From assembly GCF_015751765.1 (NCBI RefSeq), contig NZ_JADOTX010000001.1:3720001-3784000 (forward strand): DNA of 64,000 nt, given 5' to 3'. Every line of letters starts with the position of its first letter. Within the stretch, counting starts at the first letter, position 1. The position numbers and the translations under genes are program-made. Below, piece after piece: positions 60,605-64,000 of this stretch. This DNA comes from Micromonospora ureilytica (lineage in GTDB: Bacteria > Actinomycetota > Actinomycetes > Mycobacteriales > Micromonosporaceae). The notes beneath the pieces are model-generated. The model was not told the origin of the DNA. It saw only the letters and a program-made list of their open reading frames with translations, and ran no database searches.

Positions 60605-61564
60605 GTGAGTGACGCCGCGTTCTTCGTGGATTCGTGGGATCCGGCGTACGGGGCGTCGTTCGAGGCGTCCGCCGCCGGTCCGGCCGCGCAGAGCAGCGCC
60701 CAGGTCGACGCGGACGTGGAGTTGCCCGCCGTGGACTGGCGGGCCATCGGGGTACGCCCCGGGGTGCTGGCGCCCGACGTGGTGTTGCTTGTCGACGGGG
60801 TTCGGCGCATCGACGCGAGCATCTGGACGGCCGAGTCCGACGGTCTGTCGTTTCCCGGGTTGGCCGCCTCGTACGCGGCCGGGGTGGTCCGGTGCGACCT
60901 GGGCCGGGGTGCGGCGCAGTTGGCGGGTACCCGGGTTGGTCGGGGTCTGTTCACCGCGAGCCCGTCGGCGCAGGATGTGGTGGCGGGCGCGATCCGTTAC
61001 CCGGTGCACCGGGTGGGTGGCACGGGTGAGCTGGCGAAGCTGCCGGCCGCCGTGCAGGGTCCGCTGACCGCGTTGGAGGTTGCGGTGTCCGACGCCGCCC
61101 GGGTCGACGGTGATCTGTTGGTGGTGGACGGCCCGTTGCGCAGTCGTCGGCAGTTGCCGCGCACCCTGGGTTACATCAAGACGCAGCACAGTCAGTACCT
61201 GGATGCCCGGTTGACCGCCGTGGTGACCGGCATGGCGTCGGGTGAGCGGTCCCCGGTGTTCCGGCTCGGCACCGCCTGGGGTGGTTGGTCGTGGTATTTG
61301 CGGCTGCCGGTGGCGATCGGCGCGCCGTGGGCGGGCATCGTCCGGGTGGAGTGCTCCGCCGACCTGCCCGTCGAGGCGGCGATCGAGTTGGCCGACCTGT
61401 CGTTGGTGACCCTGCCGCGCTTCGCGTCGACTCCGTACAAGGATCCGCGGGCCCCGCAGAACCTGATCCCGATCGCGGGCCTGGAGCGCCGACTGCGGGC
61501 CCTGCTCGGCGATTCCCGGCTGCTGCACCGCGCGTTGACCGCTGCGGCCCGCGCCGCCCGTTGA
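60605..61564 (+). CDS. NurA-like nuclease-domain protein
   Basis: 319 residues from GTG 60605 (GAAAGG at 60591-60596). VVLLVDGVRRIDA (Asp64), LLVVDGPLRSR (Asp175), then LGYIKTQHSQYLD (Lys192) and a C-terminal DPRAPQNLIPIAGLERRLRALLGD match the order of the catalytic Asp residues and the C-terminal motif of NurA 5'-3' nucleases. It lies after HerA-like, SbcD and SbcC genes, as in the archaeal end-resection operon, which supports the call. Activity is not proven. Confidence 0.72.
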   Translation: MSDAAFFVDSWDPAYGASFEASAAGPAAQSSAQVDADVELPAVDWRAIGVRPGVLAPDVVLLVDGVRRIDASIWTAESDGLSFPGLAASYAAGVVRCDLGRGAAQLAGTRVGRGLFTASPSAQDVVAGAIRYPVHRVGGTGELAKLPAAVQGPLTALEVAVSDAARVDGDLLVVDGPLRSRRQLPRTLGYIKTQHSQYLDARLTAVVTGMASGERSPVFRLGTAWGGWSWYLRLPVAIGAPWAGIVRVECSADLPVEAAIELADLSLVTLPRFASTPYKDPRAPQNLIPIAGLERRLRALLGDSRLLHRALTAAARAAR

Positions 61565-61582
61565 ACGCGGATACTGGTTCCG

Positions 61583-62440
61583 GTGGGGCGTAAACGGGCG
61601 GGTGACCGGGTGGTCGAGCAGGTGGACACCGGGTTGGCGGAGCTCGTCCCGGATCCGGACCGGGCCGGCTCGTGGACGCTGCTGCTGGACGGCGCGCCAC
61701 AGTCGCACGTCGACCTGACCGACCCCACCCACCTGGAGTTCGAGTACGTGCGGCGGCTGGCCGCCGCGGTGGATCTGATCGCTCCGGCCGGCGAGCCGCT
61801 GCGGGTGCTGCATCTGGGTGGCGGCGCCCTGACCCTGCCCCGGTACGTCTCCGCCACCAGACCCCTGTCGACCCAGCGGGTGTCCGAGGTGGACGGCGCG
61901 CTCGTGGAGTTGGTCCGTCGGGCGTTGCCGTGGCCGTCCGACGCCCGGTTGCGGGTCCGGGTGGAGGACGCCCGGGCGGTGCTGACGTCCACCCGGGAGG
62001 CCAGCTACGACGTGGTGGTCGCCGACGTGTTCTCCGGTGCGCGTACCCCGGCGCACCTGACGTCGGTGGAGTACGCGGCCGAGGTGGCCCGGGTGCTGCG
62101 TCCCTCCGGTTGGTACCTGGCGAACCTGGCCGACGGCCCGCCGCTGCGGCACGCCCGTGGGCAGGTCGCCACGGTCCGTTCGGTGCTGCCGCGGGCCTGT
62201 CTGGTCGGGGACGCGGCGGTGCTGCGCGGGCGCCGGTACGGGAATCTGGTGCTGGTCGCCGGGCGGTCCACGCCGCCGGTGCCGGAGCTGACCAGACGCG
62301 CTGCCGGCGACTGGTTCCCCGGCCGGGTGGTGGCCGGCGACGAGCTGGATCGCTTCGCCAGCGGCGCGCAGATCGTCCGGGATGCCGACGCGACCGGCTC
62401 CGATCCGCCACCGCCTGGCCTGTTCTCGGTGCGCCGCTGA
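61583..62440 (+). CDS. Spermidine synthase-like methyltransferase-fold protein
   Basis: 285 residues from GTG 61583. SWTLLLDGAPQSHVDLTDPTHLEFEYVRRL, LRVLHLGGGALTLPRYVS (SAM/dcSAM loop GGGALTL), VDGALVELVRR and YDVVVADVFSGARTPAHL match the polyamine-synthase fold of actinobacterial fused/short members. The usual catalytic GGGDG is GGGAL, so it may not be a real spermidine synthase. It follows the NurA-like gene by 18 bp. Confidence 0.85.
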   Translation: MGRKRAGDRVVEQVDTGLAELVPDPDRAGSWTLLLDGAPQSHVDLTDPTHLEFEYVRRLAAAVDLIAPAGEPLRVLHLGGGALTLPRYVSATRPLSTQRVSEVDGALVELVRRALPWPSDARLRVRVEDARAVLTSTREASYDVVVADVFSGARTPAHLTSVEYAAEVARVLRPSGWYLANLADGPPLRHARGQVATVRSVLPRACLVGDAAVLRGRRYGNLVLVAGRSTPPVPELTRRAAGDWFPGRVVAGDELDRFASGAQIVRDADATGSDPPPPGLFSVRR

Positions 62441-62698
62441 CCGTCCACTCGACAACGCGCCGTAGATATTTTCGCCGATTGTTGATCCGTTGGGGCCGGT
62501 GCTGCGTACCACCGGGCGGCCCACCTTGTGGGCCGGCGTTGGTCACGGACGATCCCGGAGGTCTGCATGCACGCGGTGGCGGCCGGTTGGCATGGCGACG
62601 CGGTACGCGCTGACTGGTTGTCGGCGCGACCGTCGTCACGGTCAACCTCGTCTGCCCGGGGGGTCGACGCGCGGGCGACGCCTCGCCAGAATGGTCCG

Positions 62699-63259
62699 GT
62701 GACGCCGCGACCGGCGCCCGGGCGCCATCAGGCGACGTCAACCGAGGCCAGCCACTCCGACCAGTTGATCCGTCAGCTCTATGCCGAGCACGCGGGTCCG
62801 TTGCTGATGTTCGTCATGCGCCTCACCGGGGGGGACCGGCAGCGCGCGGAGGACATCGTCCAGGAGACGCTGCTGCGGGCCTGGCGCAACGCGCACCGCC
62901 TGGGCACCCAGGGGCAGGGGTCGTTGCGGCCGTGGTTGGTCACTGTGGCCCGCCGCATCGCCATCGACGAGCACCGCAGCCAGGAGGCCCGGCCGCCGGA
63001 GACGTACGACCGGGACCTCACCGCGTTCGCCGAGGCGGACAGCACCGACCGGGTGCTGCGGACCATGACGGTGGCGGACGCGCTGCGTACGCTCAGTCAG
63101 TCGCACCGGGAGATCCTGATCTCGACGTACTTCCGGGGGCGGACGGTGCCGGAGGCCGCCGAGGAGTTGGGCCTGCCGCTGGGCACCGCCAAGTCGAGGG
63201 TCTACTACGCGCTGCGCGCGCTGCGCACGGCTCTGCAGGAGCGGGGGGTGACAGAATGA
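62699..63259 (+). CDS. ECF RNA polymerase sigma factor
   Basis: 186 residues from GTG 62699. Region 2: YAEHAGPLLMFVMRLTGGDRQRAEDIVQETLLRAWRN; then PWLVTVARRIAIDEHRS; region 4: ALRTLSQSHREILISTYFRGRTVPEAAEELGLPLGTAKSRVYYALRALR. Close to the SigK/SigL group of actinobacteria. Its gene overlaps the anti-sigma gene (ATGA at 63256-63259), as expected for a sigma/anti-sigma pair. Confidence 0.93.
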   Translation: MTPRPAPGRHQATSTEASHSDQLIRQLYAEHAGPLLMFVMRLTGGDRQRAEDIVQETLLRAWRNAHRLGTQGQGSLRPWLVTVARRIAIDEHRSQEARPPETYDRDLTAFAEADSTDRVLRTMTVADALRTLSQSHREILISTYFRGRTVPEAAEELGLPLGTAKSRVYYALRALRTALQERGVTE

Positions 63260-64000
63260 GCCGGCCGGACCACATGGACGTCGCGGCGTACGCGCTCGGT
63301 GTGCTCGACGAGCAGGACACTGAGCGGTTCGAGGAGCATCTCGCCACCTGCTGGGCGTGCGCGGCCGAGTTGGAGACGATGGTGCCGGTGGTGGGGCTGC
63401 TCTCCGACATCGACGGCGAGACGATGATGGCGCTGGAGCAGACGGCGACCGACCCGGCCCTACTGGACCGGACGCTCGGCGCGGTCCGGGCCCACCGGCG
63501 GCGTACCCGGTTTCGTCAGATGCTCGCGACGGCCGCCGCTGTGGTGGTCTTCGGCGGTCTGAGCGGGTACGGCTTCGTCAGTGTGACAGGCAACGAGCAG
63601 TCGCCGGGGGTGCTCGCCGAGTCGACGCCGAGTGCACCGAACGACCCGCCGACGAGCGTGCCGACGGCCGCACCGAGTGGCCCGGGTGTGGGCGGCACCG
63701 AGGTGGAGGGCGACCAGGTCGAGGCGACCGACCCGACCACCGGTGTGCAGACCACCATGTTCCTGGTGACCAAGGACTACGGCACCCGGATCAACTTCAG
63801 CCTGCGGAAGCTGCCCGGCCCACGCGTCTGCCGGCTGGTGGTGGTACGCAAGAACGGCAGCACCGAGGTCATCTCGAGCTGGTCGGTGCCGGATGGCGGT
63901 TATGGCACCAGCACCCGACCGCAGGGTCTCGAACTGAGCGCCTCGACGTCGGCTCTGCCGAAGGACATCAAGCAGCTCCAGGTGCAGTCGGTGGATGTCA
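63256..64000 (+). CDS. Zinc-binding anti-sigma factor, RskA-like (cut by window end)
   Basis: The 248 codons seen contain a cytoplasmic zinc anti-sigma domain with HLATCWACAAEL (HxxxCxxC), a transmembrane helix (MLATAAAVVVFGGLSGYGFV, about 88-107), a Pro/Ser/Thr-rich linker and the start of an outside domain (TTMFLVTKDYGTRINFSLRKL) like that of RskA proteins. It should hold the upstream sigma factor inactive until a signal at the membrane leads to its breakdown. The C-terminus lies outside the window. Confidence 0.9.
   Translation, partial: MSRPDHMDVAAYALGVLDEQDTERFEEHLATCWACAAELETMVPVVGLLSDIDGETMMALEQTATDPALLDRTLGAVRAHRRRTRFRQMLATAAAVVVFGGLSGYGFVSVTGNEQSPGVLAESTPSAPNDPPTSVPTAAPSGPGVGGTEVEGDQVEATDPTTGVQTTMFLVTKDYGTRINFSLRKLPGPRVCRLVVVRKNGSTEVISSWSVPDGGYGTSTRPQGLELSASTSALPKDIKQLQVQSVDV

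Noticed and set aside
61583..62440. Genuine spermidine synthase
   Set aside because: The catalytic GGGDG region is GGGAL and no polyamine genes are nearby; called only as a fold relative.

Overview
The window is very GC-rich (about 70% or more by eye), has closely packed genes, many GTG starts and stop/start overlaps, and carries actinobacterial gene families throughout (DevR/DevS-type two-component system, Acg-type nitroreductases, CebR-CebEFG-BglC cellobiose system, SigE-family sigma factors, biotin synthase auxiliary protein). I infer a chromosomal segment of an actinomycete, most likely Micromonosporaceae (Micromonospora-like). No phage, transposase, integrase, CRISPR or plasmid functions were seen.

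Layout. 1-8.2 kb: a hypoxia/dormancy-type block with two universal stress proteins, phosphoketolase, two Acg-family FMN oxidoreductases, a two-GAF histidine kinase and a DevR/DosR-like regulator facing it. Four copies of GGGAC-N4-GGCCC sit in front of the transcription units, so the block looks like a compact DevR regulon that includes its own regulator. 8.2-8.5 kb: remnant of an epimerase gene. 8.6-16.2 kb: an operon of two ABC ATPases and two giant FtsX-type permeases. 16.3-21.5 kb: two minus-strand tRNA clusters (Gly-Val and Gly-Cys-Val) flanking a small DUF6458-like membrane protein, a TetR/Gfo-Idh-MocA/quinone oxidoreductase group, a GNAT and a winged-helix regulator. 21.9-30.1 kb: TetR, TIGR03086-type protein, secreted M36 metalloprotease, membrane-anchored protein, methyltransferase, P450, polysaccharide deacetylase. 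30.2-34.2 kb: an ABC-2 exporter pair and a convergent two-component system that share a dyad GACGAAAGTC in their promoters.

34.3-37.6 kb: biotin locus, bioF-bioD on the minus strand (joined by a tandem 59-bp repeat) divergent from bioB-bsaP. 37.6-43.8 kb: GNAT, DUF488, a secreted five-module GH9 cellulase with a CebR-like operator, and two ACT-domain proteins. 43.9-46.2 kb: phosphotransferase plus acyl-CoA dehydrogenase, resembling a split ACAD11. 46.2-52.1 kb: cebR, bglC, cebG, cebF, cebE on the minus strand with two CebR-like boxes ahead of cebE; together with the cellulase this forms a cellulose/cellobiose use circuit. 52.2-55 kb: pRiA4b-ORF3-like protein, a 39-residue Cys-rich microprotein overlapping a RibD-like reductase, and a SigE-family sigma factor with a membrane partner. 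55.2-61.6 kb: an apparent operon of HerA-like ATPase, SbcD, SbcC and a NurA-like protein, echoing the archaeal HerA-Mre11-Rad50-NurA end-resection set. 61.6-64 kb: spermidine-synthase-like methyltransferase, ECF sigma factor and its zinc anti-sigma factor (cut by the window end).

All functions are inferred from sequence reading alone; no database search was run.
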